Assembly: GCF_002968575.1 (NCBI RefSeq) | Contig: NZ_PVBM01000008.1 | Span: 62,001-126,000, forward strand | Direction of reading: 5' to 3' | Source of the DNA: Neorhizobium huautlense | GTDB taxonomy: Bacteria > Pseudomonadota > Alphaproteobacteria > Rhizobiales > Rhizobiaceae | DNA length: 64,000 bases | In this document: piece by piece, positions 17,783 through 27,450 of the stretch | Numbering within the stretch: the first letter of the stretch is position 1 | Layout of the letters: each line of letters starts with the position of its first letter | The notes under the pieces: model-generated | Told to the model about the DNA's origin: nothing | What the model saw: the letters and a program-made list of their open reading frames with translations, nothing else | Database searches by the model: none | Translations under genes and position numbers: made by a program

Positions 17783-19026
17783 CGACGATCTTCTATGAAA
17801 CCTTCCCCGTCGCACACCTGACCTTCGACAGCGAGTGGCGAATGGGTTATGACCGGAGCTGGGAAGCGTGCCGCTCAGCCTTCCCGGTATCGCTCACCAT
17901 GCCGCTCCGTTCAGGCCCAGTCGCTGCCGACAGGCTGCTGCCCTGGCTCGCCAACCTGCTCCCGGAAACGCACCTCGCCGAAATCGGCCAGCGGCTGAAG
18001 GTCTCGCCTCAGGACATCGTTGGCCTGCTCGGCCACATCGGGCGTGATACCGCCGGCGCGTTGTCGATTGGCGAGCCGCGGAGGACGGGGGTACATCTGC
18101 AGCCCGTGCCGGATGCGGTAGCGCTTGAACGCATCCTGGACGAGCTTCCCGCAAAACCCTTCCTCGTTGGAGAACGCGGCGTCTCCATGTCGCTTGCTGG
18201 CGTTCAGGAGAAACTGCCGGTTTTCGTCGATGAGGACGGCGCGATTTCCATTCCAGTTGATGGAACACCTTCCACACACATTCTGAAGCCGGATACGAAA
18301 CGGCTTGCGGGCATTGTCGAGAACGAAGCCTTCTGTCTTGCCCTCGCGCGCGCATGTGACTGGAGGCCGCCGAAGCGACGATTGGTGTCGCCGGCAAACG
18401 GGGCTATCTGCTGGTGAAGCGATACGACCGCTTCACGGATCCGCATGGCGGTATCCGCCGGCTGCATCAGGAAGATCTTTGCCAGCTAACAGGACACTTC
18501 CCATCACAGAAATATGAGCGCTCTTCCACAGGACGCGACGCTGAAAATGATGTTCGACGTCCTCAGCGATTTGGTCTCGCCCGCCGAGCGCTTGACGCTT
18601 CTTGATGCGGTGATCTTCAACGTGCTGATCTGCAATTCGGATTCGCATGCCAAAAACTATTCGGTCCTGATTGGTGCCGCCGGATCCGCAAAGATGGCAC
18701 CGCTCTATGACTTGATGTGTGCGGCTGCGTACCGCCAGGTCGATCAGAGTCTTCCGCAAGGGATAGCCGGCAGGTTCAACGCTCCAGATTCACGGCGAGC
18801 GGAATGGCAAGCGCTAGCCGACGAACTCAGATTGAGCAGCGCATCGACGGCGAGGCGCGCTTTGGAAATGGCGGAGCGTGTTAGCGCCGCGTGCGATGAG
18901 GTGGCGCCCCAAGTCGAGGCTCTAGCTGGCGATCCGACAAGAGTCCTGGAAAAGATTATCCACTCCATCCGAAAGCGGTGTCGGCGTATTCAGATGCAAT
19001 CTTTCGTGGGTGAAGAGCCGAACTAG
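17770..19026 (+). pseudogene. hipA: HipA-like kinase toxin, multiply frameshifted
   Basis: HipA sequence is spread over several frames. An N-terminal part (FYETFPVAHLTFDSEW, then HIGRDTAGALSIGEP and GVSMSLAGVQEKLPVFVD) runs to about 18360. The continuation LLVKRYDRFTD with RRLHQEDLCQLTG is in another frame to about 18510. The catalytic part, with NVLICNSDSHAKNYSVL and APLYDLM, is back in the first frame to 19026. A further slip is needed near 17780 to join the GTG start. Active HipA phosphorylates glutamyl-tRNA synthetase and halts growth. With at least three slips the toxin should be dead unless these are sequencing errors. The catalytic residues themselves are conserved. Confidence 0.82.
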
Positions 19027-19029
19027 GAG

Positions 19030-19044
19030 GGAAATTATTTCCGC
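19030..19044 (+). repeat. Module-boundary palindrome, copy A
   Basis: GGAAATTATTTCCGC, a perfect GGAAAT/ATTTCC dyad followed by GC and then TTTG. It lies 3 bases after the hipA stop, between hipBA and the 3' end of the large NTPase gene. Read on the minus strand, the sequence across it encodes a chain ending KRK-stop. Confidence 0.75.
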
Positions 19045-19544
19045 TTTGCGCCCTCAATTCCACGGTTCACCGATTGTGCGGTCGCTCCCAAAACCTGCCG
19101 TTTTTTCATCTCCCGATGCTGCGTGGCTTCGACCCACTTTGGCACAAACCCGTCATTTCAGCCCGGATCTCTTCATGTAGGCTTTCCAACAGAGAGCAGA
19201 GATTCATCGCTCACCCCATTGGCATCCCAGCACGACAGAATGGCCGAAAGCAGACAGGCAGTATTGGAGAAGGCCGGTGCAAGAAGCGGGCACGCTGCCG
19301 CTATCCTAGACGGGCGCAAACTCGATCATGACGCTGCCGGGCTTGCACAAAGTCAGGCGCGCGTCCGCGACCTGGCTCGGCGTCCGCACACACCGTTTCG
19401 CAATTCCCGACTGATCAGACGAGCTGATGGCCGGGGACGGCCTGTGTTGATGAGGCCGCGCCCCTCGACGCCCTGAAATCGCAAGGGACGTGAACGCGGG
19501 GGCGATATGAGATTATTGTCTTCGTGACGGCGACCAGAATTTAG
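19045..19544. other. Intergenic region without a credible gene
   Basis: This 500-bp gap lies between boundary copy A and the 3' end of the STAND NTPase gene. A short minus-strand frame (from about 19152 down to 19035) reads FVPKWVEATQHR and ends GAKRK-stop inside copy A. It begins after a stop codon and has no start, so it looks like the tail of a lost gene. Plus-strand frames here have no recognisable content. Confidence 0.45.
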
Positions 19545-22500
19545 CTAGGGATCGATCCAGCCGTTTAGCTGCGGGTCTGGCTGCTTCATCGCTTGTTCAA
19601 TAGCCTCGCGCTCGGCAAATATTGCTGCGCGCCGCTCGCGTAGCAGGGTGACGAGCTCGGCCGTATCGACCGTTGCGCGCTCGAGCCACCTGAGCAGGCG
19701 ATCACAGGTGCCGAACAGCAGCGGCGGGCGCTCATGAACCAAGAATGCCAGCACGTTGACCGCGTTGTCCTGCATCTCGCGGGCGTCGACATCGTCGGGC
19801 GGATCGAAGGCGATCTTGGCCATCTCCAAGGGCAAAAAATCATTCTGAAGTCGGTCCAGCATGCCTCGGAGATCGCCGTCCTCGCTCAGCCAATCTCTCA
19901 GATCGGAAATGTCGTCGAGGATCGCAGGCGACGCATCGGCCATCCGGTCGAGCCACCGGCCATATTCGTCCGAGTCGGCGGCGAGGCGGAGCAGCGTTGC
20001 CCAGGCCTCCGGCATGAAATTGCCAGTGCATCCTACCTTGAGCCTTAGCAGAATGCCCAGCGCGCGTTCAGCGTTCGTCGCGCCAAGGTCGCCGACGATG
20101 CGCGCCACACGCTTGCCGTCGCCGTTATAAGTGATGTGATCCCACGCGAGCTCGAATAGCGGGTGATCAGGCCGGCGCGCGATGATCTCGACAACCGGTT
20201 CCCAGACGGCCTCGCCGCTGTGATGCGTGCCGAGCCACCACAAGGGCTGAGGCTGACCGCAGTAGACATGAATTGCAGCATCAACCAGCGAGGGTGGCGC
20301 CATGTCGATCAATCGCGTGGGCGGCTGTGAAAGATCGATTCCCTCCGGGAGCAGCGTCACGACGACCGCGTCGGGAATTTCCGAGCGCGTCAGGGTAACG
20401 GCCTGGAGCCAGCTATCATCCGAGCGGCCGCTTTTCAGACGATCAAAGACCGCAGCGCGTTCGTCGTCACGCAGCAGCGACCAATGGTCGATGAGGTCGG
20501 CTATGAAGGTTATCTTTGCGCCGGTTCCCGTGAAGTCGAGCAAGCGCGTGACCCGGTTTTCACGGCGTTCCGGCTCCGCCGCTGTCGCCCGCAGCAGGAT
20601 CTCCGCGACACCGAGCGAGAATTCGCTCGGCAAGCGCCCGGCACGCTCGTTGCGCTCCAGCCAGTCGATCCAACCGTCGCAGAGAGCGACGAGCGATGAC
20701 GGCGACAGCGCGCCGAGGGCGCTGCGTGCGACGGCAAATAGTCTGGCGTCGATGAACGCAGCGTTGTGCGGCAGGGCCGCCATTACGATGGGCATGAGCC
20801 GCTCGAAGATCGGCCAGGGCGGGTGCTCACTGGTATGTTCTTCGCGATCGAAGACGACGAGAAAGTCGAGCATCGCGGCCGCGGCTGCGACGTTGTGTGC
20901 GAGATCCGCGAGACCGTCGAGGTACCGCGCCCGCCGATCGGCTGAGCTAGCTTCCCAGCCCAGTACGGTGCCCTTCAGCGCGGCAAGCGCCCCGCTTGGA
21001 TGATCGTCGGCGAAGATTCTGTCGAGTATCTCGTCGTCACCTGTTCGTGGTCGGCTCAACCAGAGTTTTGTCGCCTCGGCCCGCAACGCCGCCTCATCGT
21101 AGCTAAGCAGGCGCCCCGCCATTGTGAGGGTCATGGCCTCGGGAGAGGTGGCCAGGAAGCGCAGGGCGGCGGCGGCGCGCTCCGGGCCGACCAAGCCCTC
21201 GGGCGCGTCGAGTAGGGCCAGCTCGACCGCGACCTCGCGGCGGCGGACGATCCGGAAGGCGCGTTCGAAATAGTCGGTCCCGAGCTGCTCGCCATAGGGT
21301 AGATGCGCCTCGCCCTCGCTCCATTCGAGGTCGTCGAGCGTCACCGACGTGACCGAACTAATCCATCTCGGTAGCTCTCGCTGGGTTTCGGCGGGTAGAT
21401 CGGACAGACGGTTGACAAGGAAGCCGAAGCAGAGATCGCGCGTTGCTGGGAAGAACGAGCGCAGCCCCTCGATGGCCTGCTCAACGAGGGACGCGCGCGC
21501 GGTCGGACGCGCTTGGAGCCGGTCGAAGATCCAGTCGAGATTGCGCGCCGTGGCGCGCGAAGTCTGTGGCGACAGGCAGAACAGCCCGCGTTGTAACGCG
21601 TGACCGATGGCTTGCGCGGCGTGATGGGTCGGCGCCTTAAGCAGCGTCTCGGCCGCGGCGCGGTAGAAGGGATGCGCGAAGCCGACAGTCGGCTGAGCGT
21701 CGATCGTGACAAGCCGTCGTCGTTCGAGGGCGTCGAGTCCCGTCTGTTCGGCGAGGGTAAGCTCGGGAGGCTCGTCATAAGCAGGAGGGGTCGCCGGCGG
21801 GATCGACGGGCCGCCGATCGTAATCATCGTGCCCAGTGCCGCGCGCTTGCCTGGCAGGCCCGCGCCGCCGCTGCCGCGCACATAGGCCAGGTCGACAAGC
21901 CTGATTGGCTCGCGTGGCGCGGTCGCCACCGCGAGGCTCACCGCGAGATCTTCCAGCCCGTCGGCAGCGAGTGTCCTGCCGAGCTGGGCGGCGTCTTCGC
22001 GAGCTAGCCGGGCGACATCGGCGATCGACGCAGACGCGAGGAGACGATCGGCGTTGGCGGCAAGGTGCTCGAGACAGCCGGGCTCCAGCACCAATTCGCC
22101 GGTGACGAGCGCGCCGGTCACACGCGCGGCAAGCGCGTCGTCAATCGCGAAGGTCGCCACCAGCGCCTTCCAAAGACTAGCCAGAAACGCCGCTTCGAGG
22201 TCGCCGATGTCGCGCCAGCGCCGTTGCGCCGTGATGGTCTGGGCGAGCGATGCTGTTCGGCTGGTCGCGAGCAGCGGTTCAAGCCCTTGCGCGACGAGGA
22301 GCTTGCGCTGCGGGCGGGTGCGGTCAATCAGCTTGGAGAGGCGCGCCAGCGATCGGGTCGCCTGCGCCTCGACTTGCGAACCCCCGAGGGGGTCATCAAG
22401 AAGCGCAAGCCGCGGCGCTGCTCCCGGTTGGAGCAGGAAGCGCTCCGCCGATTCCACGTCGACGAATTCCTGCACGTCGTAGCCGTGCGGGATGAATTCC

Positions 22501-23378
22501 GCCGCGACATAGCGGGCCGTGTAGCTCTTGCCGACCCTGGGCGTCCCGGACAACAAGAGGACGTTGTCCCGCGAGAGAGCGTCGACGAGAGCGGCTTCGT
22601 CGCCCCTAGGAAGATAATCGGTCGGGCGGATTGACGGTGGTGAGGCCCGCGCGAGGATGCTCCGCAGCAGGGGGAAGGCGTCCGTCTTGTTCGTCTTGGC
22701 CTCGCCGATTGCGGCGCGTAGCTCGAGCAGGACCGCCGCTGTGCGGTCACTGGGGATCCCGTGGTCGCGCCTGAGGCGCTCCGCGCAACGCGTCTCTAGC
22801 CCGTCCTCGTCCGTCTGGTCGAAGATAAGGGTTCGGCGGAGGGCCTCACGGATGGCTGCGAGGTCTGCCGATGCGGCGAACGCCGCGTTGTGCGCTTGTC
22901 GTTTGGCGTAAAGCGCGCCGCCGTCGCTGCCCGCCACTTCTGCGATGGCGAAGGCGGCGAGCAGCTCTGCGGCGTCTGTGGCTTTGATGCGCGACACGGT
23001 GTGCTGCTCGCCATGCCAGGTGCTTGAACCGCGATAGACAGCGCTCGCATCATCGGCGCGGCCGGTCATCACCAGGAGGGCGAGACGATCAGAATTGCTG
23101 AACACACGCTCGAGGAGCGTCGGCGCAGTGCGCCGCGGCGGTGCATGGGCGAGGCATGCGGCGACGTCGGCGAGCGCAACCGTGCCCGCTGCGCCTTTCA
23201 CCTGGATCTCGCAGTGGACCGGCCGGCCATAAGCGGTGAACCTTAGTTCGGCATCCTCGCCGCCGTCAGGCTCGACCAGCAGTGTGGCATCGTCGTGCCC
23301 GCAGAACCGCAGCATGATCTCGATGCAGACCAGGTCTTGAAACGCGAATTTCTGCGGCGCGGTGATCGCTATCGACAT
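19545..23378 (-). CDS. Avs-like STAND NTPase with PD-(D/E)XK-like N-terminus
   Basis: This 1277-aa protein has three parts. Residues 1 to about 150 resemble a Cap4/DUF4297-type nuclease: EDAELRF and HCEIQVKG fit the acidic...E-x-K core. Residues 255-480 form an nSTAND3-type NTPase with Walker A SGTPRVGKS (277-285) and the family Walker B LALLDDPLG (324-332). The remaining 800 residues are helical and repeat-like, fitting a sensor. Avs proteins of this design detect a phage protein, assemble and cut DNA. The start at 23378 (MSIAIT) is preferred; the frame runs open to 23453, but those extra 25 residues are unlike the domain. It follows the SIR2-HerA-KTSC genes on the same strand after 98 bases. 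The exact family needs a profile search. Confidence 0.75.
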   Translation of the reverse strand: MSIAITAPQKFAFQDLVCIEIMLRFCGHDDATLLVEPDGGEDAELRFTAYGRPVHCEIQVKGAAGTVALADVAACLAHAPPRRTAPTLLERVFSNSDRLALLVMTGRADDASAVYRGSSTWHGEQHTVSRIKATDAAELLAAFAIAEVAGSDGGALYAKRQAHNAAFAASADLAAIREALRRTLIFDQTDEDGLETRCAERLRRDHGIPSDRTAAVLLELRAAIGEAKTNKTDAFPLLRSILARASPPSIRPTDYLPRGDEAALVDALSRDNVLLLSGTPRVGKSYTARYVAAEFIPHGYDVQEFVDVESAERFLLQPGAAPRLALLDDPLGGSQVEAQATRSLARLSKLIDRTRPQRKLLVAQGLEPLLATSRTASLAQTITAQRRWRDIGDLEAAFLASLWKALVATFAIDDALAARVTGALVTGELVLEPGCLEHLAANADRLLASASIADVARLAREDAAQLGRTLAADGLEDLAVSLAVATAPREPIRLVDLAYVRGSGGAGLPGKRAALGTMITIGGPSIPPATPPAYDEPPELTLAEQTGLDALERRRLVTIDAQPTVGFAHPFYRAAAETLLKAPTHHAAQAIGHALQRGLFCLSPQTSRATARNLDWIFDRLQARPTARASLVEQAIEGLRSFFPATRDLCFGFLVNRLSDLPAETQRELPRWISSVTSVTLDDLEWSEGEAHLPYGEQLGTDYFERAFRIVRRREVAVELALLDAPEGLVGPERAAAALRFLATSPEAMTLTMAGRLLSYDEAALRAEATKLWLSRPRTGDDEILDRIFADDHPSGALAALKGTVLGWEASSADRRARYLDGLADLAHNVAAAAAMLDFLVVFDREEHTSEHPPWPIFERLMPIVMAALPHNAAFIDARLFAVARSALGALSPSSLVALCDGWIDWLERNERAGRLPSEFSLGVAEILLRATAAEPERRENRVTRLLDFTGTGAKITFIADLIDHWSLLRDDERAAVFDRLKSGRSDDSWLQAVTLTRSEIPDAVVVTLLPEGIDLSQPPTRLIDMAPPSLVDAAIHVYCGQPQPLWWLGTHHSGEAVWEPVVEIIARRPDHPLFELAWDHITYNGDGKRVARIVGDLGATNAERALGILLRLKVGCTGNFMPEAWATLLRLAADSDEYGRWLDRMADASPAILDDISDLRDWLSEDGDLRGMLDRLQNDFLPLEMAKIAFDPPDDVDAREMQDNAVNVLAFLVHERPPLLFGTCDRLLRWLERATVDTAELVTLLRERRAAIFAEREAIEQAMKQPDPQLNGWIDP

Positions 23379-23476
23379 AGAGTCGTTATCCGGCCGACTT
23401 CGTGACGCGCTCGAACTGACCGTATGCGGGAATCGGCAGTTCAATGCACCCAACGAGATCGGCTAGAACTCTCCAA

Positions 23477-23689
23477 TCAAACGGGGTTGCAGGGATAGGC
23501 GTTTCTGATCTCAGCATTGAAAAATTGTCCGATAGAAGAGGCTTCCACCAGCCGCTCGTAAATGAACTGAGGGACGTTGTAATATTCGTACACCTTGCCG
23601 GTAGCGACGAACTCCACCTCAAGTGTCTCCGAACCTGGGTCATAGCCCACCGAAGCCAAACTCGACGAGCTCACTGGCTGTCGTTCCAT
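23477..23689 (-). CDS. KTSC-domain protein
   Basis: This 70-aa protein is almost all KTSC domain: SSLASVGYD, then LEVEFVATGKVYEYYNVP, LVEASSIGQFFN and IRNAYP match its conserved positions. KTSC is a small domain first noted at the C-terminus of some lysyl-tRNA synthetases; its role is unknown. The ATG directly follows the stop of the HerA gene, and GGAGGA within the end of herA serves as RBS, so it is co-translated with SIR2-HerA. It may be a third component or regulator of that system. Confidence 0.8.
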   Translation of the reverse strand: MERQPVSSSSLASVGYDPGSETLEVEFVATGKVYEYYNVPQFIYERLVEASSIGQFFNAEIRNAYPCNPV

Positions 23690-25474
23690 TCATTCCTCCG
23701 TCCATCGTGGGTTCTGTGATCGCCACGCAGCCGTGACGTTCACGTAATTCTCGTTGCCGCGTTCCTTACTCCAGTTGTGTGCAACGCGCGGATCCTCGCT
23801 AGTAGGCCGCTTGCCTTCCTCGGGGAGCGTAATCCTGCATCGCACAGGCAGCTTTGCAGCCTCGCCGGTGATTACAGCTTCGCCCGTACGAAGCACAGGC
23901 AAGCTGTCCACAATGCCGCTCAGGCTGTCAGGCAGGGCGGCCTGAACCTTGCTGCGGTCCGACGAGTTGGAGAGGCGCAGCGAGAAGAACGTACCGCACT
24001 GGGAGAGAATGGTCTCGTCGATCTCGGACGGGCGTTGGCTCACGATCATCGCGCCGAGGCCGAACTTGCGGCCCTCCTTAACAATGCGCTGGACGGCATC
24101 CCGCGCAAGGTTGGCGTCGTCCCGGCCCAGGTAGCGATGTGCCTCCTCCATAACCACGAGTAGGGGGCGTGCCCGCCCGCCCTCAGGCATCTCGCGGCTC
24201 CAGAAGAGGGCCTCGTAAATGATGTTCAGGATGCCTCCAATCAGTCGCATAAGGGTCGAGCTTGGCACGCCCGACAAATCCAGCACCGTGATCGGTCTGT
24301 CGTGCCCGAGCCAGCTCTCGAGCAGTTGGGGCAGGTCGTTCTGCGGAGCCCCGTCGAGGCTCGGTTCCCAAGGCCCAGGGTGGAGCATGAAGTCGTACTG
24401 TCGATCCAGTAGCCGTGACCGGAGCTGTTCGAGTTGTCGCCGGATTGACAGCACGTTTGTCTTGTTTGCGAACGGCGGCGTATTGCCTTGACCAGGCAGT
24501 GGATAGGTAGGCGCCGTAAGTGTTTCGGCATCGCCCGGAGCGGTCTGAGCCGAGTTCTGCTGAGTGTTCTCCATCCACGTCTTAATTTCTGGGTCGATCA
24601 GGTGGAACCAAAGCGATTTCAGGCTAAATGGCAGAGGGCTGTCGGCGGTCAGCGAGTTAGCATCGACACCAGGGTAGTCCATTTGGGCCGAGACTGCTGT
24701 TTTTGCTCTAAGAATGCGGTCTTGAATCGCCGTTAGTGCCTTCTCCTCGGTCTTGCCGAGCAGGAAGGTCAGCAGGTCATCGAGATTGAGTGCCCAATAG
24801 GGAACGTAGAGGCGCTCCTCATTCTCTAGCGGGTTAACGCGGAAGACTTTGGCGACCTCGCCAAGCGCGCGGCCGTACTCGCCGTGGATGTCCATCAGCA
24901 GCACCCGCGCGTTCGAAAAGCCCGAGTGGTCACCCTGGCCGACCGAAAGTGAGCGTAGCAGGCTTGTGACCGTTGTCGACTTGCCAGCGCCTGTCGACCC
25001 CAACACCGCGGAGTGGCGGGTCACGAGCTTGTCCAGATCGACACGGACGGGGATGCTCTCAGCTCCCGACAATCTGCCGATGGTCACCTGACCCGTGTCG
25101 GCGGTGCCGTAGATGCGGGCGAGATCCTCCTCGACTACGAGGTGCACCTGGTCGTTGATTGCGGGATACTGGCTGATCCCGCGCTCGAATGTCGCCTCCA
25201 AGACCTCGCCAACGAGTTGCACCTTAATCCAGCGGTCCCCTCTGGCTCCGCTGTCGACCAGTGTCTCAGGCGTGGCCGTAGCACCGACATCAGAGATGAT
25301 ACCGTACAGGTCGTGATAGCCCTGCGGGATACGGACGAAACTGCCGACCTGGCCGATGCGGTAACTGCGGCCGCCAATTATAGCGATACCTGAGGCGGTT
25401 CCCTCGAACTGTCGCACGTTGATTGTCGCGCCTGCAACGGCTCCTACGTGGCCGAGAAGAGTTGGTGCACTCAT
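23690..25474 (-). CDS. herA: HerA-like hexameric ATPase of a SIR2-HerA defence system
   Basis: This 594-aa protein has the HerA layout: an N-terminal HAS-barrel (LLGHVGAVAGATINV onwards), Walker A LGSTGAGKSTT near residue 160, LLMDIHGEYG near 193, and Walker B LLVVMEEAHRYLG near 440, followed by KEGRKFGLGAMIVSQRPSE with the sensor glutamine and arginine region. HerA forms a ring that translocates DNA. In SIR2-HerA systems it assembles with SIR2 and controls NAD+ breakdown and nuclease activity during phage infection. The ATG at 25474 overlaps the SIR2 stop in a TGATG arrangement. All catalytic motifs look intact. Confidence 0.85.
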   Translation of the reverse strand: MSAPTLLGHVGAVAGATINVRQFEGTASGIAIIGGRSYRIGQVGSFVRIPQGYHDLYGIISDVGATATPETLVDSGARGDRWIKVQLVGEVLEATFERGISQYPAINDQVHLVVEEDLARIYGTADTGQVTIGRLSGAESIPVRVDLDKLVTRHSAVLGSTGAGKSTTVTSLLRSLSVGQGDHSGFSNARVLLMDIHGEYGRALGEVAKVFRVNPLENEERLYVPYWALNLDDLLTFLLGKTEEKALTAIQDRILRAKTAVSAQMDYPGVDANSLTADSPLPFSLKSLWFHLIDPEIKTWMENTQQNSAQTAPGDAETLTAPTYPLPGQGNTPPFANKTNVLSIRRQLEQLRSRLLDRQYDFMLHPGPWEPSLDGAPQNDLPQLLESWLGHDRPITVLDLSGVPSSTLMRLIGGILNIIYEALFWSREMPEGGRARPLLVVMEEAHRYLGRDDANLARDAVQRIVKEGRKFGLGAMIVSQRPSEIDETILSQCGTFFSLRLSNSSDRSKVQAALPDSLSGIVDSLPVLRTGEAVITGEAAKLPVRCRITLPEEGKRPTSEDPRVAHNWSKERGNENYVNVTAAWRSQNPRWTEE

Positions 25475-26685
25475 CACGCCACCGTGGAGGCGGGCGCGGC
25501 CGCCGCAGGGGGGGCGGCCGGTGTAACGAAGACCTGTGTGGAACGTGACGCGGAGAAGAATCTCGCGAACGGCTCGATCGCTCCGAGCGTGAACTCATGC
25601 GGGCCGCCCCCTAGCGGTTCCGACCAGTACGAGGACCGGATTGGTCCCCAGTCCTTTGAGGGTAGCTCCGAAGGAACACGCCACGGGCCCTCTGAACCAT
25701 TCACCAACGCCGCGTCACGCGCATAGACGCTGAAGTTGGGCAGTCGGCGACCGAGCTCTCGAGCGCAGGTCTCGTTGGCAAGCTTCTGGAACTGGAACGC
25801 GAACATGCTTGCGGATGGGTTTGCCGCGAGCCCCTCATCGATACGCGCCGAGATATGAGCGTCGGCGAACGAGAATCCGATCGAGATCAGCAGCGTGTCC
25901 GGCGTGGCGAGGAAGGCGCGCAGCCTGTCGAGGAGTGCTGCGTAAGGTGCCTTTTGGGTCTGCTCATACTTGAGGTGCTCGGGGAAAACGAGATGCCGCG
26001 CGTTGTCCTTCCCGGAGCGGATCACCTCGTCCTTGCTGTTAGAGCACCACCCCAGCGACCCGTGCAGCTTCCAGAGACGCGTCCATCTTGCAGGAAGGTC
26101 GTTGTTGGAGACCGTGACCGGGTCGAAGAAGGGTTCACGACCGCCCGTGAAGCCGTCGAAGTACGGCGCGCGCACGCGCTCGAACGCTTCCTCGAGCAGC
26201 AGATCGTAGTTCGTCGTGAAGATCTCAATAGGATGATCACGACCGGCGCCGGTGATCCATGTCACGATGTCGCTGTAGGCGGAGCCGCTCGCCGGCAATG
26301 TTACTGTGACGACCTTGCCGATCTCCTCGCACACGCGCTCGCCAAACTGTGCATATCCCGGTCCGTCCAACTCATGGATCTTGGCCGGCCCTATCACCTT
26401 CGCAAGCGACCTAATCCTGGACAGGAGAGACTCGATGTCGTTTTTGGGCGCGAGCTCCTTCATCAGCTCTGCGATCTGCTTCCCAAAATCTTTCTCGAGT
26501 TCATCAAGGACAAGTTTGGTCAAACCGGCGACTGCCGGGATCAGAGGATAGGTTCCATCCGCTTTCTTCATTCCTGCCGAAGCGCCGGCGCCCAGCAGCA
26601 GTCCGATCCTCTTCCGGCCTCCGGCGATAATCGTGCGGAGTGCCGTCATGTATTGATCTGGATTGTGTACGATCTCGCTTGGCAT
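25474..26685 (-). CDS. SIR2-domain NADase of a SIR2-HerA defence system
   Basis: This 403-aa protein has SIR2 motifs: GLLLGAGASAG at 28-38 for NAD+ binding, IEIFTTNYDLLLE at 153-165 with the conserved Asn and Asp, and LWKLHGSLGW at 204-213 with the catalytic histidine. SIR2 proteins next to HerA destroy NAD+ to stop phage growth. The C-terminal 40 residues end in an Ala/Pro-rich tail. It is the first gene of a minus-strand set SIR2, HerA, KTSC and possibly the STAND NTPase. Its promoter must lie in the AT-rich sequence just upstream (about 26700-26760). The start at 26685 has GAGGTACT before it. Confidence 0.85.
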   Translation of the reverse strand: MPSEIVHNPDQYMTALRTIIAGGRKRIGLLLGAGASAGMKKADGTYPLIPAVAGLTKLVLDELEKDFGKQIAELMKELAPKNDIESLLSRIRSLAKVIGPAKIHELDGPGYAQFGERVCEEIGKVVTVTLPASGSAYSDIVTWITGAGRDHPIEIFTTNYDLLLEEAFERVRAPYFDGFTGGREPFFDPVTVSNNDLPARWTRLWKLHGSLGWCSNSKDEVIRSGKDNARHLVFPEHLKYEQTQKAPYAALLDRLRAFLATPDTLLISIGFSFADAHISARIDEGLAANPSASMFAFQFQKLANETCARELGRRLPNFSVYARDAALVNGSEGPWRVPSELPSKDWGPIRSSYWSEPLGGGPHEFTLGAIEPFARFFSASRSTQVFVTPAAPPAAAAPASTVA

Positions 26686-27450
26686 AGTACCTCATAACGA
26701 CTACGGCACCTTCTTACTCTCAACGATAAATTGATTCTTTAAAAAATCACACCACACCACGCTGAACGAGCACAATTTACTCAGATTGTGGCTCGACCAG
26801 CAATTTCTGAATGCCTGAAGGCAGAGAGACAGCCCGCTTGAAGGCCAGCGCTAGGAGTGATTATCGCGTTCGCTAGAGCAATAAGAGCGCTAAAAGCAGC
26901 CGGTCAACTTGCGGCCCAAAGCTGTCGGCAGTCAGAGCAAGGCTGAGTAACTCGATCATGCTCCCAGCGTTACTGCAGAATAGGCCAACGACCCAACAAC
27001 TTCCGGCCACACCGACCCTCGGATATCGGGCTTGGCGGACTTTGTCGGAATCATCGCCGCGACCGGTTTTGACGCTACGCAATCGGGAAGCTTCGTGTTT
27101 CCGCCGGTTGCTCCACCACGCCATGGGTTCATCAAAAAACGGTCGAAGTTCCCATCTCAGCCGGATGAGACTTCAGGGGCACACCATCAGCCAACGGGAC
27201 AGCAGTGGCGGTAATAATTTCCGCATTAGCACCTCATCAGTGCGAGGATCCAGCGATAGACGCCGGGCGGCTCAGCAGACATGGTCGATCCGGGGAAAGG
27301 CGTGGCGGCCGTGGAGTTTGCCGGCATGGACCAGATAAACGTAAATTCGCTACTCCGCGGGTTTGATCACGTTGCAATCATTCATGGAATCGTTATCGCT
27401 ATGATACGCATAAGGTTTCGTTCTAGTTTGGCGGGAATTTGGGGGGGCAA
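26686..27450. other. Divergent intergenic region between SIR2-HerA and Zorya
   Basis: This 765-bp gap is unusually long for the island. The end near SIR2 is AT-rich (26720-26760) and probably carries its promoter. Boundary copy B is at 27210-27224. Short open frames on both strands have no recognisable domain. The last 100 bases presumably hold the zorA promoter. Confidence 0.5.
27210..27224 (+). repeat. Module-boundary palindrome, copy B (one mismatch)
   Basis: GGTAATAATTTCCGC differs from the consensus GGAAATNATTTCCGC at one arm position. It lies in the gap between the divergent SIR2-HerA and Zorya modules, in the same orientation as the other copies. Confidence 0.6.

Noticed and set aside
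19123..19476. Possible 117-residue plus-strand gene
   Set aside because: Low-complexity basic composition, no RBS and no domain; it lies in a boundary region with gene remnants.
26873..27124. Small minus-strand frame between SIR2 and zorA
   Set aside because: No recognisable domain, and no RBS upstream of its start; kept only as intergenic sequence.
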